From Streptomyces rubradiris (GTDB taxonomy: Bacteria > Actinomycetota > Actinomycetes > Streptomycetales > Streptomycetaceae), in assembly GCF_016860525.1 (NCBI RefSeq), contig NZ_BNEA01000015.1, positions 4,390,001-4,454,000 on the forward strand: a DNA stretch of 64,000 nt, given 5' to 3'. Each line of letters starts with the position of its first letter. Within the stretch, counting starts at the first letter, position 1. The position numbers and the translations under genes are program-made. Positions 1 through 11,423 of this stretch are shown here, piece by piece. The notes beneath the pieces are model-generated. The model did no database searches and had not been told where the DNA came from. It was given only the letters and a program-made list of their open reading frames with translations.

Positions 1-3013
<3,013 letters not shown>

Positions 3014-3082
3014 CAGTTGCTCGCGTCCACTGTGTTGGTTCTGAAACCACGAACAGCCTTTGGTTGTTGTTTGTTTCATAGT

Positions 3083-3202
3083 GTTTCGGTGGTCATAGCG
3101 TGAGGGAAACGCCCGGTTACATTCCGAACCCGGAAGCTAAGCCTCACAGCGCCGATGGTACTGCAGGGGGGACCCTGTGGGAGAGTAGGACGCCGCCGAA
3201 CA
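3083..3202 (+). rRNA. rrf: 5S ribosomal RNA
   Basis: A 120-nt segment starts GTTTCGGTGGTCATAGCG and carries the conserved CCGAACCCGGAAGCTAAG loop and the GGGAGAGTAGGACGCCGCC 3' half. It lies about 70 nt after the 23S end in the usual 16S-23S-5S order. The terminal stem pairs GTTTCGG(T/C)GG with CCGCCGAAC. No tRNA gene lies between 23S and 5S. Confidence 0.97.
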
Positions 3203-3213
3203 AATTTTGAGGG

Positions 3214-3246
3214 AGACCCCCGCACCTTACGGTGCGGGGGTTTTTC
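3214..3246 (+). terminator. rrn operon intrinsic terminator
   Basis: The stem CCCCCGCACC / GGTGCGGGGG with a TTAC loop is followed by a run of T. It begins about 12 nt after the 5S end, as expected for the end of an rRNA operon. Confidence 0.9.
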
Positions 3247-3284
3247 TGTTTTCCGGGCCAAGGGCTTTGACTTACGGTGGTCGC

Positions 3285-3851
3285 ATGACCACTGTCACCA
3301 GGAACGACTATGTAGTTCGTGCCATACGACCCGACGACTGGGAGCGGGTGAGGCAGCTGCGGCTGGACGCGCTGCGGGACCCGGTCGCGCACCTCGCGTT
3401 CCTGGAGACCTACGAGGAGGCCGCCAGCAAGCCCGACTCCTTCTGGCAGGACCGGGCCGTCGGTTCCGGTGCGGGCTCCACCACCGCCCACCAGTTCATC
3501 GCCGAGGCCCCGGACGGGACCTGGGCCGGCTCGGTCACCGTGCTCATGGAGGAGCCCGGAACCCAGGACTGGGCCGGGAACCCGGTCGAGCGGTGGCAGG
3601 GACACGCGGTCGGTGTCTTCGTACGGCCGGAGCACCGGGGCAACGGGCTGATCGAGGCCCTGTTCACAGCCGGCCTGACCTGGGCGTGGCAGCAGGACGC
3701 CGAGCGGGTGCGGCTGTTCGTCCACGAGGACAACCTCCGGGCCCGGACGGCCTACCGGAGGATCGGGTTCGCGCCCAGCGGTCTCGTCGTGGCCTTCTCC
3801 AAGGACGAGTCCGCCAACGAGCTGGAGTTCGTCATGGAGCGGCCGTCCTAG
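3285..3851 (+). CDS. GNAT family N-acetyltransferase
   Basis: A 188-residue single-domain GNAT protein expected to transfer an acetyl group from acetyl-CoA to an unknown amine. The acetyl-CoA pyrophosphate loop is V-x-P-E-H-R-G-N-G at about residues 112-121, followed by the amphipathic helix and the usual N-x-x-A-R-x-x-Y element near the C terminus. A longer frame runs back to 3207, but that would read through the rrn terminator, so the ATG at 3285 is chosen. No clear Shine-Dalgarno precedes it. Its TAG stop overlaps the TAG stop of the convergent cmdA gene in the palindrome CTAG. Confidence 0.85.
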   Translation: MTTVTRNDYVVRAIRPDDWERVRQLRLDALRDPVAHLAFLETYEEAASKPDSFWQDRAVGSGAGSTTAHQFIAEAPDGTWAGSVTVLMEEPGTQDWAGNPVERWQGHAVGVFVRPEHRGNGLIEALFTAGLTWAWQQDAERVRLFVHEDNLRARTAYRRIGFAPSGLVVAFSKDESANELEFVMERPS

Positions 3852-5395
3852 ACGGGCAGTTCCTGGTGCGGCCAGCGGGTGCGGGCCTGTTCGCGGGAGC
3901 GGAGCAGGGCGAGCGCCGGCAGGCCCTGATCGGGGCCGGTGGCCAGCAGGTCCGGCAGTTCGGGGAACGGGGCCACGGCCGCGATGTCGTCCAGGACCAG
4001 GGTGAGTGGTGGGTCGAGCCGACCGGAGGATGACCGTTCGGCCATGCGCCGGCCGTGCTCGACCACGCTGGAGACGAGGGCCGTGAGGAGCGGCATCGCG
4101 CCCGGGTTGCTCCGCGGGTCCTCGATGGATTCACCGACCATATAAAGCGTGCCCCCTTCATGGACGAAGGAATCCAGGGCGAGGGCATCGGTTCGGTTGG
4201 GGGTGCACGCCTCCCGGATGTTCACCGTGAACAGCGCCGACAGGGCCCTGCTGGTCAGTTCCTGGGCGATGTCCCGCCGGTCCGGGTGCGCGGTCAGTGC
4301 CGCCTCCAGCTCGCCGGCGGCGCCGGGCGCGGCCTTGGGGTGGGTGCGCAGGGTGCGGACGGCGTCCTGGACCTGGGTGCCCTGCGCCCAGCGGTGCACA
4401 TGCCGGATGGTGCGGTTCTCCAGGGCGGCGGCGTGCAGATAGCTGCGCAGCAGCGTGGTCGCGGTGTCGGCCACCGCCTGGTCGATCCGTGCGGTGGGCC
4501 GTACGGGGGCGAGCAGGGCCGTCGCCCGGTGCAGTGCCGTCTGTCTGTCATCGCAGCCCGCCGTGGGGGACCAGTGCAGGCGGGCCGGGGTGTCGCACAG
4601 GTGCGTGGGGTCGTAGAGCAGGGTGGGGCCCAGTTTGGCCCGGGTGTCCTTGGTCTCCGCCCACAGGGCCGGGTTGGAGGTGACGAGGACGACCGGACCC
4701 TCGGCGTCCCGTACGGCCTGGGTCGCGGCCGTCTGCCGGGCCTCCCGGGGCCCGAGGAGGACCTTCTCCCAGCCGCCGGCCCGGTCGTCTTCGGGAGGGA
4801 GGGCGATCGCAGGTGCCGGTGCGGCCACCGTGCTCACGGGGTCCGCCGGCCGCGGCTCCGGGCGCGGCACAGGGACCTCGTGGCGCGGCTCTGGGACGTC
4901 GTGGCGCGGCTCTGGGACGTCGTGGCGGGGGGCCGGGTCGGCGTGGCGCGGGTCCTGGGCCTCGTACGCGTACCGGGGCTCGGTCCGCGCGGGGCCCGGC
5001 GTGGTGCCCCGGGCCGCCATGGCCCGTCGTAGCCTGGCCGCCCGCCAGCGGGCCACCGCGCCCATCGCGAACACGGTGAGCACGAAGAGGATCATCAGCT
5101 GGCCGAGGAACAGCCCCCAGAACAGGCCCCAGCCGGACAGCTGGCCCGGCGGGGTGTCCGGCCAGGCGCCGGGGAGGTCGTGGGGCCTGCTGACGAGGTG
5201 GCGCATGGCCAGAGGGGTGCGGGTGAAGGTGACGCCCTCAGGCCAGGCGCCCTGGGCGAACCGGGCCGCGAGGCCGGTGGCCGTCCACACCAGGACGGTG
5301 AGGCCGATGAGGAACGCGAGGATGCCGATCAGCAGTCCGTCGGGGATGCCGCCCTGGCGTTCCCGGCGGATGTCACGGTGATCGTCCGGTCTCAC
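3848..5395 (-). CDS. cmdA: CmdA-like membrane protein, degenerate VirD4/TraD coupling-ATPase homologue
   Basis: A 515-residue protein and the last gene of the six-gene minus-strand operon. Two membrane segments lie at about 20-45 and 88-112, then a Pro/Arg/Glu-rich linker (130-200) with tandem heptads, then a RecA-like domain. The C-terminal LVLDDIAAVAPFPELPDLL stretch (466-484) and the following Gln-Gly-Leu...Leu-Arg-Ser segment match the region around Walker B of VirD4/TraG coupling proteins. Where the P-loop should be (215-222) the sequence is GPREARQT, lacking the Gly-Lys pair, so ATP hydrolysis is doubtful. The GTG start has GAGGGAG 7 nt upstream. The cmd name follows S. coelicolor gene order from memory. 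Confidence 0.75.
   Translation of the reverse strand: MRPDDHRDIRRERQGGIPDGLLIGILAFLIGLTVLVWTATGLAARFAQGAWPEGVTFTRTPLAMRHLVSRPHDLPGAWPDTPPGQLSGWGLFWGLFLGQLMILFVLTVFAMGAVARWRAARLRRAMAARGTTPGPARTEPRYAYEAQDPRHADPAPRHDVPEPRHDVPEPRHEVPVPRPEPRPADPVSTVAAPAPAIALPPEDDRAGGWEKVLLGPREARQTAATQAVRDAEGPVVLVTSNPALWAETKDTRAKLGPTLLYDPTHLCDTPARLHWSPTAGCDDRQTALHRATALLAPVRPTARIDQAVADTATTLLRSYLHAAALENRTIRHVHRWAQGTQVQDAVRTLRTHPKAAPGAAGELEAALTAHPDRRDIAQELTSRALSALFTVNIREACTPNRTDALALDSFVHEGGTLYMVGESIEDPRSNPGAMPLLTALVSSVVEHGRRMAERSSSGRLDPPLTLVLDDIAAVAPFPELPDLLATGPDQGLPALALLRSREQARTRWPHQELPV
4872..4930. repeat. 21-bp tandem repeat inside cmdA
   Basis: About 2.8 copies of a 21-bp unit (GGGACGTCGTGGCGCGGCTCT with small changes) start at 4872, 4893 and 4914. 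On the coding strand they encode the heptads PEPRHDV/PEPRHEV in the linker between the membrane anchor and the ATPase-like domain. The reading frame is preserved, so copy number can change without a frameshift. Confidence 0.85.
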
Positions 5396-5407
5396 GCTGC
5401 ACTCCCT

Positions 5408-6820
5408 CTAGGCCACCGTCGACTCGGAGTCGCCCAGGTGCTGTTCCACGAAGGCCGCCGCCCGCTGCTCGGCCTCCAGCTCGGCCGCGCGCAGGGCGTC
5501 GTCGGCCGCCAGGTCGCTGGCCGACTCGGTCATGGCGCGGTCGGTGAAGACCAGCGGCCGTTCCGTCTCCGTGACCAGGTGCTTGACCACCTGGACATTG
5601 CCGTTGACGTCCCAGACCGCGATGCCGGGGGTCAGCGTGGGGATGATCTCGACCGCCCAGCGGGGCAGGCCGAGGACCCGGCCGGTGGCTCTGGCCTCGT
5701 CCGCCTTCTGGGCGTAGATCGTCCTGGTCGAGGCCATCTTCAGGATGGCCGCCGCCTCCTTCGCGGCCGCCCCGTCGACCACGTCGGACAGATGGTGGAC
5801 GACCGCCACGAAGGACAGGCCGAGCCGGCGTCCGAACTTCAGCAGCCGCTGGAACAGCTGGGCCACGAACGGGCTGTTGATGATGTGCCAGGCCTCCTCG
5901 ACCAGGAAGATGCGCTTCTTCCGGTCGGGGCGGATCCAGGTGTGCTCCAGCCACACGCCGACGATCGCCATGAGGATCGGCATGGCGATGGAGTTGCGGT
6001 CGATGTGGGACAGGTCGAAGACGATCAGGGGCGCGTCGAGGTCGATGCCGACCGTGGTCGGGCCGTCGAACATGCCGCGCAGGTCGCCGTCGACCAGGCG
6101 GTCCAGGACCAGCGCGACGTCCAGGCCCCACGCCCGTACGTCGTCTATGGCGACGTTCATCGCCTCCGCCGACTCCGGCTCGGGGTGCCGTAGCTGCTCC
6201 ACGATGTCGGAGAGGACCGGCTGGCGGTCGGTGATCGTCTCGTTGACGTAGGAGTGCGCGACCTTCAGGGCGAAGCCGGCGCGCTCGTCCAGGCCGTGGC
6301 CCATGGCGACCTCGATGATGGTCCGCAGCAGCGCGAGCTGCCCGGTCGTGGTGATCGCCGGGTCCAGGGGGTTGAGCCGGATGCCGTGGTCGAGGGCGGC
6401 CGTCGGGTCGAGCCGGATGGGGGTTATCCCCAGCTCCTCGGCGATCAGGTTCCACTCGCCGACGCCGTCCTCGCCCTGTGCGTCCAGGACGACGACCTGG
6501 CGGTCCCTGAACCGGAGCTGGCGCAGGACGTACGTCTTCTCCAGCGCCGACTTGCCGTTGCCGGACTCGCCGAGGACCAGCCAGTGCGGGGCCGGCAGCT
6601 GCTGGCCGTACAGCTGGAAGGGGTCGTAGATGTAGCCCTTCCCGGAGTACACCTCGCGGCCGATGATGACGCCGGAGTCGCCGAGGCCGGGCGCGGCCGT
6701 GGGCAGGTAGACCGCCTGGGCCTGGCCCGTGGAGGTGCGCACCGGCGGCCGGGTCGTCTCCACCTTCCCGAAGAGGAAGGAGGTGAAGGCCTCGGTGAGG
6801 ACGGACAGCGGATCCCGCAT
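5408..6820 (-). CDS. cmdB: CmdB-like VirB4/TraC-type ATPase
   Basis: A 470-residue P-loop ATPase with Walker A GESGNGKS near residues 82-89 and Walker B RIFLVEEAWH near 300-310, the acidic VEEAWH being typical of VirB4/TraC. In conjugation machines this protein powers pilus or channel assembly at the cytoplasmic face. It lacks the long N-terminal domain of full VirB4, and the upstream gene may supply that part. The ATG lies 14 nt after the cmdC stop. In S. coelicolor, cmdB (SCO4127) is the ATP/GTP-binding member, and loss of the cluster affects sporulation and actinorhodin production (from memory). Confidence 0.85.
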   Translation of the reverse strand: MRDPLSVLTEAFTSFLFGKVETTRPPVRTSTGQAQAVYLPTAAPGLGDSGVIIGREVYSGKGYIYDPFQLYGQQLPAPHWLVLGESGNGKSALEKTYVLRQLRFRDRQVVVLDAQGEDGVGEWNLIAEELGITPIRLDPTAALDHGIRLNPLDPAITTTGQLALLRTIIEVAMGHGLDERAGFALKVAHSYVNETITDRQPVLSDIVEQLRHPEPESAEAMNVAIDDVRAWGLDVALVLDRLVDGDLRGMFDGPTTVGIDLDAPLIVFDLSHIDRNSIAMPILMAIVGVWLEHTWIRPDRKKRIFLVEEAWHIINSPFVAQLFQRLLKFGRRLGLSFVAVVHHLSDVVDGAAAKEAAAILKMASTRTIYAQKADEARATGRVLGLPRWAVEIIPTLTPGIAVWDVNGNVQVVKHLVTETERPLVFTDRAMTESASDLAADDALRAAELEAEQRAAAFVEQHLGDSESTVA

Positions 6821-6834
6821 CGGAGAATCAGCCC

Positions 6835-8388
6835 CTACCTTCGGATGCCGGTGGCGAACGGAAGTGTGTTCACGAAGGCGCGGTGGTGCTCTCGGTCGCA
6901 CCACTCCAGCTTGAGGTACGACTTGCCGGCGGAGGCCCTTATCGTGCGCTTGTCGCGGTTGAGGGCCTCCGGGGAGCGGGCGGATACGGTGATGTAGCCG
7001 ACCAGGTTGACGCCGGCGGCGCCGCTGGCGAGGTCCTCGCCGCGCTGGTCGAGCCGGTTGTGCGCGGCGATGTCCCGGGGGTCGACCGTGCGGTTCATCT
7101 TGGCGGCGCGGGACGCCTCGGCCTCGTCGTTGGTCTTCTCGGTCAGCATCCGCTCGATGGCGACCTCGGTGGGTTCCAGGTCCATGGTCACGGCGACCGT
7201 GCGGATGACGTCCGGGGTGTGGACGAGGAGCGGGGCGAGGAAGTTGACGCCGACGGGCGTCATCGGCCACTCCTTCACCCAGGCGGTGGCGTGGCACCAG
7301 GGGGCGCGGGTGCTGGACTCGCGGGTCTTGGCCTGGAGGTAGGTGGGCTCCACGGCGTCCAGCTCGGCCGGCCAGGCGTTGCGCTGGGTCATCGCCTGGA
7401 TGTGGTCGATGGGGTGGTCCGGGTCGTACATGGAGTGGATCAGGGAGGCGAGCCGGCCCTGGCCGAGCGGCTGGCGGACCCGGATGTCGGCCTCCTGGAG
7501 CCGGGAGCAGATGTCGGTCAGCTCGCGGGCCATGACGACGGCGAGTCCGGCGTCCCGGTCCACCTTGCCGCGGGTGCGGGCGGCGCGGGCCATGGCGTGG
7601 GCCTCGGCGGCCAGTTCCCGGCTGTAGTGCATGCAGGCGACGAGGTAGGCGCGGTGCTGCTCGCTGCTGGTGGAGACCATGGACTGGAGCTGGTCGTAGG
7701 AGCTCTGGAGCCAGTCCGGGGAGCGGTCGTCGCCGCGCACGGCGACGTCCTTGGCGTGCGCGTCCGGGTCGGCGGGCAGGGTGCGGGCGAGCATCTGCAG
7801 CCGGGTGACGAATCCGTCGCCGTTGGCGACGTGCTTGAGCAGTGTGCCGAAGCGGTCGACCAGGGCCTCCTGGTCCTCGGAGTCGCGCAGGCCGACGCCG
7901 GGGCCCTCGATCTCGATGGCGGCGGTGACCGTCTTGCGGTCGGCGTGCAGGAGGACGGCGATCTCGTCCGGGCCGAAGGGCGCGGCGAGCCAGGTGATGC
8001 GGCCGATGCCGGGCGGCGGGCCGACCTCGATCTCGCGGCCGTCGAGCCGGGTGCCGGCCTCCATGGCGCCGGACCGGTAGACGGCTCCGCGCTTGACGGT
8101 CCGCTTGTACGAGCGGTTGATCTCGAACCACTTGTAGAACGTGCGGTGCTTGTACGGCACGTAGACCGCGGCGAGCGCGAGCAGGGGGAAGCCTATGAGC
8201 AGCGCGATCCGCAGGGGCAGGACCGGTACGAGGAGGCCGCACATCATGCCGAGGAACGCGCCGGCGATGATCAGGGCGATCTCGCCGGATTCGCGGTTGC
8301 GGCCGATGATCGCGTTCGGCCGGGCGCGGCCGATGAGATACGTACGGCGGGGCGTGACCGGATGGGACAGGTGGGACTCGGTCGTCAA
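6835..8388 (-). CDS. cmdC: CmdC-like PrgI/SCO6880-family membrane protein
   Basis: A 517-residue protein with a short basic N terminus, two membrane segments at about 38-60 and 62-80, then a large cytoplasmic region without a P-loop. Such proteins are usually called SCO6880 family. They resemble PrgI followed by the N-terminal domain of VirB4, so CmdC and CmdB together may equal one PrgI-VirB4 unit. The start is TTG, overlapping the cmdD stop (TTGA), with GGAGGT about 9 nt upstream. The 996-residue frame beginning at 8398 belongs to another frame across this gene and is not used. Confidence 0.78.
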   Translation of the reverse strand: MTTESHLSHPVTPRRTYLIGRARPNAIIGRNRESGEIALIIAGAFLGMMCGLLVPVLPLRIALLIGFPLLALAAVYVPYKHRTFYKWFEINRSYKRTVKRGAVYRSGAMEAGTRLDGREIEVGPPPGIGRITWLAAPFGPDEIAVLLHADRKTVTAAIEIEGPGVGLRDSEDQEALVDRFGTLLKHVANGDGFVTRLQMLARTLPADPDAHAKDVAVRGDDRSPDWLQSSYDQLQSMVSTSSEQHRAYLVACMHYSRELAAEAHAMARAARTRGKVDRDAGLAVVMARELTDICSRLQEADIRVRQPLGQGRLASLIHSMYDPDHPIDHIQAMTQRNAWPAELDAVEPTYLQAKTRESSTRAPWCHATAWVKEWPMTPVGVNFLAPLLVHTPDVIRTVAVTMDLEPTEVAIERMLTEKTNDEAEASRAAKMNRTVDPRDIAAHNRLDQRGEDLASGAAGVNLVGYITVSARSPEALNRDKRTIRASAGKSYLKLEWCDREHHRAFVNTLPFATGIRR

Positions 8389-9728
8389 CGCCCTTCACCT
8401 CCCGAGCGGTTGTTGCGGGTGTTGCTGGCGTGCGGGGTGTTGACCGGGCTGGACGCGCGGGGCGCGGGCGTGGCGGAGGGGACGGTTCCGCCGCCGTTCC
8501 CGGCCGGGGTACGGCTGCTGTGGGCGGTGACGCCGCCGGAGGCGGGGTTGGCCTGGCGGGGGGTGCTGCCCGACTGGCCGGCGCCGGCGTTGCTGTCGGC
8601 GCGGGTGCTGTGGGTCTTGATGCCCTGGGCGACGAGGGTGGCGGGGGAGCTGATGACGGCGGCGGCCTTGCCCTCCGCGCCTCGCATGATGCGGTTGTTG
8701 CGGCCGCTGGCGATCTCGTCGCCGAAGCCGGGGACGAAGCGGTAGATCATCGCGCTGGCGAAGATGGCGAGCAGGATGATGGCGAGGCCGGAGACGACGG
8801 CGGAGAAGGCGTCGGGGCCGTTGTCGCCGGACAGCGCGCCGGCCAGGCCGAGCACGATCACGATGACGGGTTTCACGAGGATGACGGCGATCATGATGCC
8901 GGCCCAGCGGCGGACGTGGCCCCACAGGTTCTTGTCGACGAGTCCGGCGTAGACGACGGTGCCGAGGAGGGCGCCGACGTAGAGGAGGGCGGCGCGGATG
9001 ACCAGCTCCAGCCAGAGGACGCCGGCGGCGAGGATGCTGACCAGGGAGACGACGATCAGCATGATGGGGCCGCCGCCGATGTCGTTGCCCTTCTTCAGGG
9101 CGCCGGAGAAGGTGCCGAAGAACGTGTCGGCCTGGTCGCCGGTGGCTTTCGCGAGGACGTCGGTGACGCTGTCCGTGGCCGAGACGACGGTGTACAGGAT
9201 CAGCGGGGTGAAGGCGGAGGCCAGCACGGTCAGCCAGAGGAAGCCGACGGCTTCGGTGATCGCGGTGGTCAGCGGCACGCCGCGCACCGCGCGCTTGGCC
9301 ACGGCGAGCAGCCACAGCAGAAGCGTCAGGATGGTGGAGGCGGCGAAGACGATCGCGTACTGCTTCAGGAACGCCTGATTGGTGAAGTCGACGGTAGCCG
9401 TCTCCTTGACGGCCTGACTGAGCTTGTCGACGGTCCAGGAGGCGGCGTCGGCGCATCCCTTGGCCAGTGAGGAGAGTGGGTCGAGGGTGGAGGTGTCCGG
9501 GGCGAGGTTGCCGGACTTCCCGGACGTGTTGCCGCGCTCGCAATACTCCTTGGCCTCGCCCGAAATGGGTCCGCAGTCGACCCCGCCGTTCGACGGCGAG
9601 GGGGACGGACTGCCGGAGGGGGTGGGCGAGGGTTCCGCGAAGGCGCGCGTGGCCAGCAGCACGGCCGTGGTCTGTAGGGCTGTCACGACTCCGGCGAGCT
9701 TGAGCGCACGCTGCGGGCTACCGGGCAT
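8385..9728 (-). CDS. cmdD: CmdD-like polytopic membrane protein (VirB6/TrbL-like)
   Basis: A 447-residue protein. It has a cleavable-looking signal sequence ending near ATRAFA (about residue 31), a Ser/Pro-rich extracytoplasmic stretch, and six to seven hydrophobic segments between about 120 and 330. The C-terminal tail (about 350-447) is low-complexity and rich in Ser, Gly and Asn. This layout is that of the VirB6/TrbL channel component of type IV systems. The ATG at 9728 overlaps the end of cmdE by 11 nt and has GAGGG 7-8 nt upstream; the longer start at 9848 would lie inside cmdE. Confidence 0.75.
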   Translation of the reverse strand: MPGSPQRALKLAGVVTALQTTAVLLATRAFAEPSPTPSGSPSPSPSNGGVDCGPISGEAKEYCERGNTSGKSGNLAPDTSTLDPLSSLAKGCADAASWTVDKLSQAVKETATVDFTNQAFLKQYAIVFAASTILTLLLWLLAVAKRAVRGVPLTTAITEAVGFLWLTVLASAFTPLILYTVVSATDSVTDVLAKATGDQADTFFGTFSGALKKGNDIGGGPIMLIVVSLVSILAAGVLWLELVIRAALLYVGALLGTVVYAGLVDKNLWGHVRRWAGIMIAVILVKPVIVIVLGLAGALSGDNGPDAFSAVVSGLAIILLAIFASAMIYRFVPGFGDEIASGRNNRIMRGAEGKAAAVISSPATLVAQGIKTHSTRADSNAGAGQSGSTPRQANPASGGVTAHSSRTPAGNGGGTVPSATPAPRASSPVNTPHASNTRNNRSGGEGR

Positions 9729-10563
9729 AGGTGAACCCTCCGTACTCTTCGATGGCTTTGCTGATCTCGTCGGAGGTGGCGGCTCTGTCGTCACCGGGTA
9801 CCGGCGCGGGACCGTCCTGCTGTGTCTCGGAGCTGATCTTCCAGTCACCGTCCGACCAGCGCAGGTCGAACGTCCAGGTCTTCCAGGACGAGGTGACGGG
9901 GTCGGTCGAGGTGCTGCTGGCCATGCCGATGAGGCCCATGTACCAAACCGCGACCTTTGCGGAGTCGGCCTTGTACTGCCGCACAGTGGTGCCGATCGGA
10001 ATCACACGGGAGACGAACGTGCTGCCCTTGGGCGGGTTGCCGGCCGGGTCGAGGCCCATCTTGGCTAGGAACTCGGCCGAGTAGGCCTGGTCCATGGGGC
10101 CCCTGAGGCGGGCCGCCGCCTCCTGGGTGTAGAGCAGATCCAGGAGACTGTGACGGCTGTCCTTGTTGAACATGCCTGTCGAACCCAGGGCCACGGCGTA
10201 GTTCGAGGCCGCCGACTGGGCTCCCTGTTCGGTGTGGGCGAACCCCGTGGGGACACCCCCGGACTTGGTCTCCACCGGACGTGTGCCGCTCGCCGCCGTC
10301 GCGGAGGTCACGGGTTGGTCGCTCTTCGTCGACGCCCCCGTCTTCTCCTCCTCGCCCCCCCGGTTCGCGAAGGCGATGGCGGCGATGAGGAGGACCACCA
10401 CGCCGACCACCGTGATCAGGCTTCTGGAGGAGGAGCGCTGGGGGCGGCGGGGGGCGCCGCCGTAGGGGTCGGGGTCGGGGAGGCGGGTCCGGGTCTGGCC
10501 GGGCTCCGGGTGGTCGCCGTAGCCCTGGTAGTCGCGGTAACCCTGCTCGTCGACGGGACTCAT
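9718..10563 (-). CDS. cmdE: CmdE-like single-pass membrane protein (VirB8/TcpC topology)
   Basis: A 281-residue protein. The first 50 residues are cytoplasmic, rich in Tyr, Gly, Pro and Arg; one membrane helix follows at about 51-68; the remaining 210 residues are extracytoplasmic. The C-terminal part has an alternating beta pattern with SDGDWKIS-type strands of the NTF2-like fold used by VirB8/TcpC. That assignment rests on topology and neighbours, not on a diagnostic motif. The ATG at 10563 has GGAGGGGG about 10 nt upstream. Confidence 0.68.
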   Translation of the reverse strand: MSPVDEQGYRDYQGYGDHPEPGQTRTRLPDPDPYGGAPRRPQRSSSRSLITVVGVVVLLIAAIAFANRGGEEEKTGASTKSDQPVTSATAASGTRPVETKSGGVPTGFAHTEQGAQSAASNYAVALGSTGMFNKDSRHSLLDLLYTQEAAARLRGPMDQAYSAEFLAKMGLDPAGNPPKGSTFVSRVIPIGTTVRQYKADSAKVAVWYMGLIGMASSTSTDPVTSSWKTWTFDLRWSDGDWKISSETQQDGPAPVPGDDRAATSDEISKAIEEYGGFTYAR

Positions 10564-10734
10564 GCCGCGTACGCCCCCTCCACCTCGTAGACATACGACG
10601 GTAGCCGTGCTGGTTCCCGCGCGGGCGCGGTGTGGTGACTCGACATCAGGGAAACGCAACCTCAGCCGGTGGGCACGACGGGTGGGTGGGGTGGAGGGGA
10701 CAGCCGTGGCCGGGCGTGCCCGGAACGGGTGGGG

Positions 10735-11043
10735 TTACACCGCCATGCCGTACACGATGGTGAACAGTGTGCCGAGGGAGCCGATGATGAAGACCCCGGT
10801 GAGGCCGGCGATGATCAGGCCCTTGCCCTGCTCAGCGCTGAACGTGTCCCGCAGGGCCGTGGCGCCGATACGCTGCTTGGCCGCCCCCCATACCGCGATG
10901 CCGAGGCACAGCAGGATGGCGACGGCCATGACCACCTCGATCATCACCTTGGCTTCGTTGCCCAGGCTGCCGAAGGGGCCCCAGTCCGGAGCGATCCCGC
11001 CGATGATGGTGTTGATGTCTCCCTTGTCGGCCGCAAAGAGCAT
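10735..11043 (-). CDS. cmdF: CmdF-like small two-helix membrane protein (VirB2/TrbC-like)
   Basis: A 102-residue protein with two strongly hydrophobic segments at about 33-53 and 74-97 separated by a short polar loop (Ala-Lys-Gln-Arg). Size and two-helix layout fit the VirB2/TrbC pilin-like subunits of type IV systems. It is the promoter-proximal gene, 171 nt before cmdE. The start could be the ATG at 11043 or an in-frame GTG three codons earlier; a GGGGCGG stretch serves either. A longer frame back to 11148 is unlikely. Confidence 0.7.
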   Translation of the reverse strand: MLFAADKGDINTIIGGIAPDWGPFGSLGNEAKVMIEVVMAVAILLCLGIAVWGAAKQRIGATALRDTFSAEQGKGLIIAGLTGVFIIGSLGTLFTIVYGMAV

Positions 11044-11423
11044 GTAAGTCACCGCCCCTGGTGGGTAGTTCCGCGAGCCCCTGCGGGCGCAGAGGTCAGG
11101 CCTCATTGTCGCCGACAACGTCGCCAACGTATGTCGACTTGGCGTCATTCACCGGCGGGTTTCGTCTGGGTGGCGCCTATTGTCACTCTGTGTATCACGG
11201 CAGGTCACCCCGGGCAATGAGGTCGGAGCGGAACCTGGTGTGCGGTTCCGTCGTTGACCCCCTCTACGACCTGCGCGGCTGTGACGGCCGGCCGGGTGAG
11301 CTGTCGCGTCGATGTTCTCACGGGGCAGGTGGCGGGCGGGTTCGTCCGGGTGTGCCGATTCACAGGGAAATCTCAGACAACTCGGGGTTTGCCTCTCACC
11401 TTTGACGGTGAGACTCGGTCCCG
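11044..11423. other. Intergenic region between cmdF and the protease gene
   Basis: About 380 bp with no credible gene, separating divergent genes, so it should hold promoters for both. The inverted repeat TTGTCGCCGACAA lies near 11106-11118 on the cmdF side. A perfect 7-bp hairpin, TCTCACC/GGTGAGA with a 6-nt loop, lies at 11394-11413, ending 10 nt before the protease ATG where its binding site should be. No recognisable -35/-10 pair was assigned. Confidence 0.5.

Noticed and set aside
5408..8398. A 996-residue open frame covering cmdB and the shadow of cmdC
   Set aside because: Its first half is an Arg/Pro-rich off-frame reading of cmdC; the real VirB4-like start is the ATG at 6820, 14 nt after the cmdC stop.
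6883..8745. A 620-residue plus-strand frame
   Set aside because: It is antisense to cmdC and cmdD, with Gly/Val/Ala-rich composition typical of shadows in high-GC DNA, and it has no binding site or motif.
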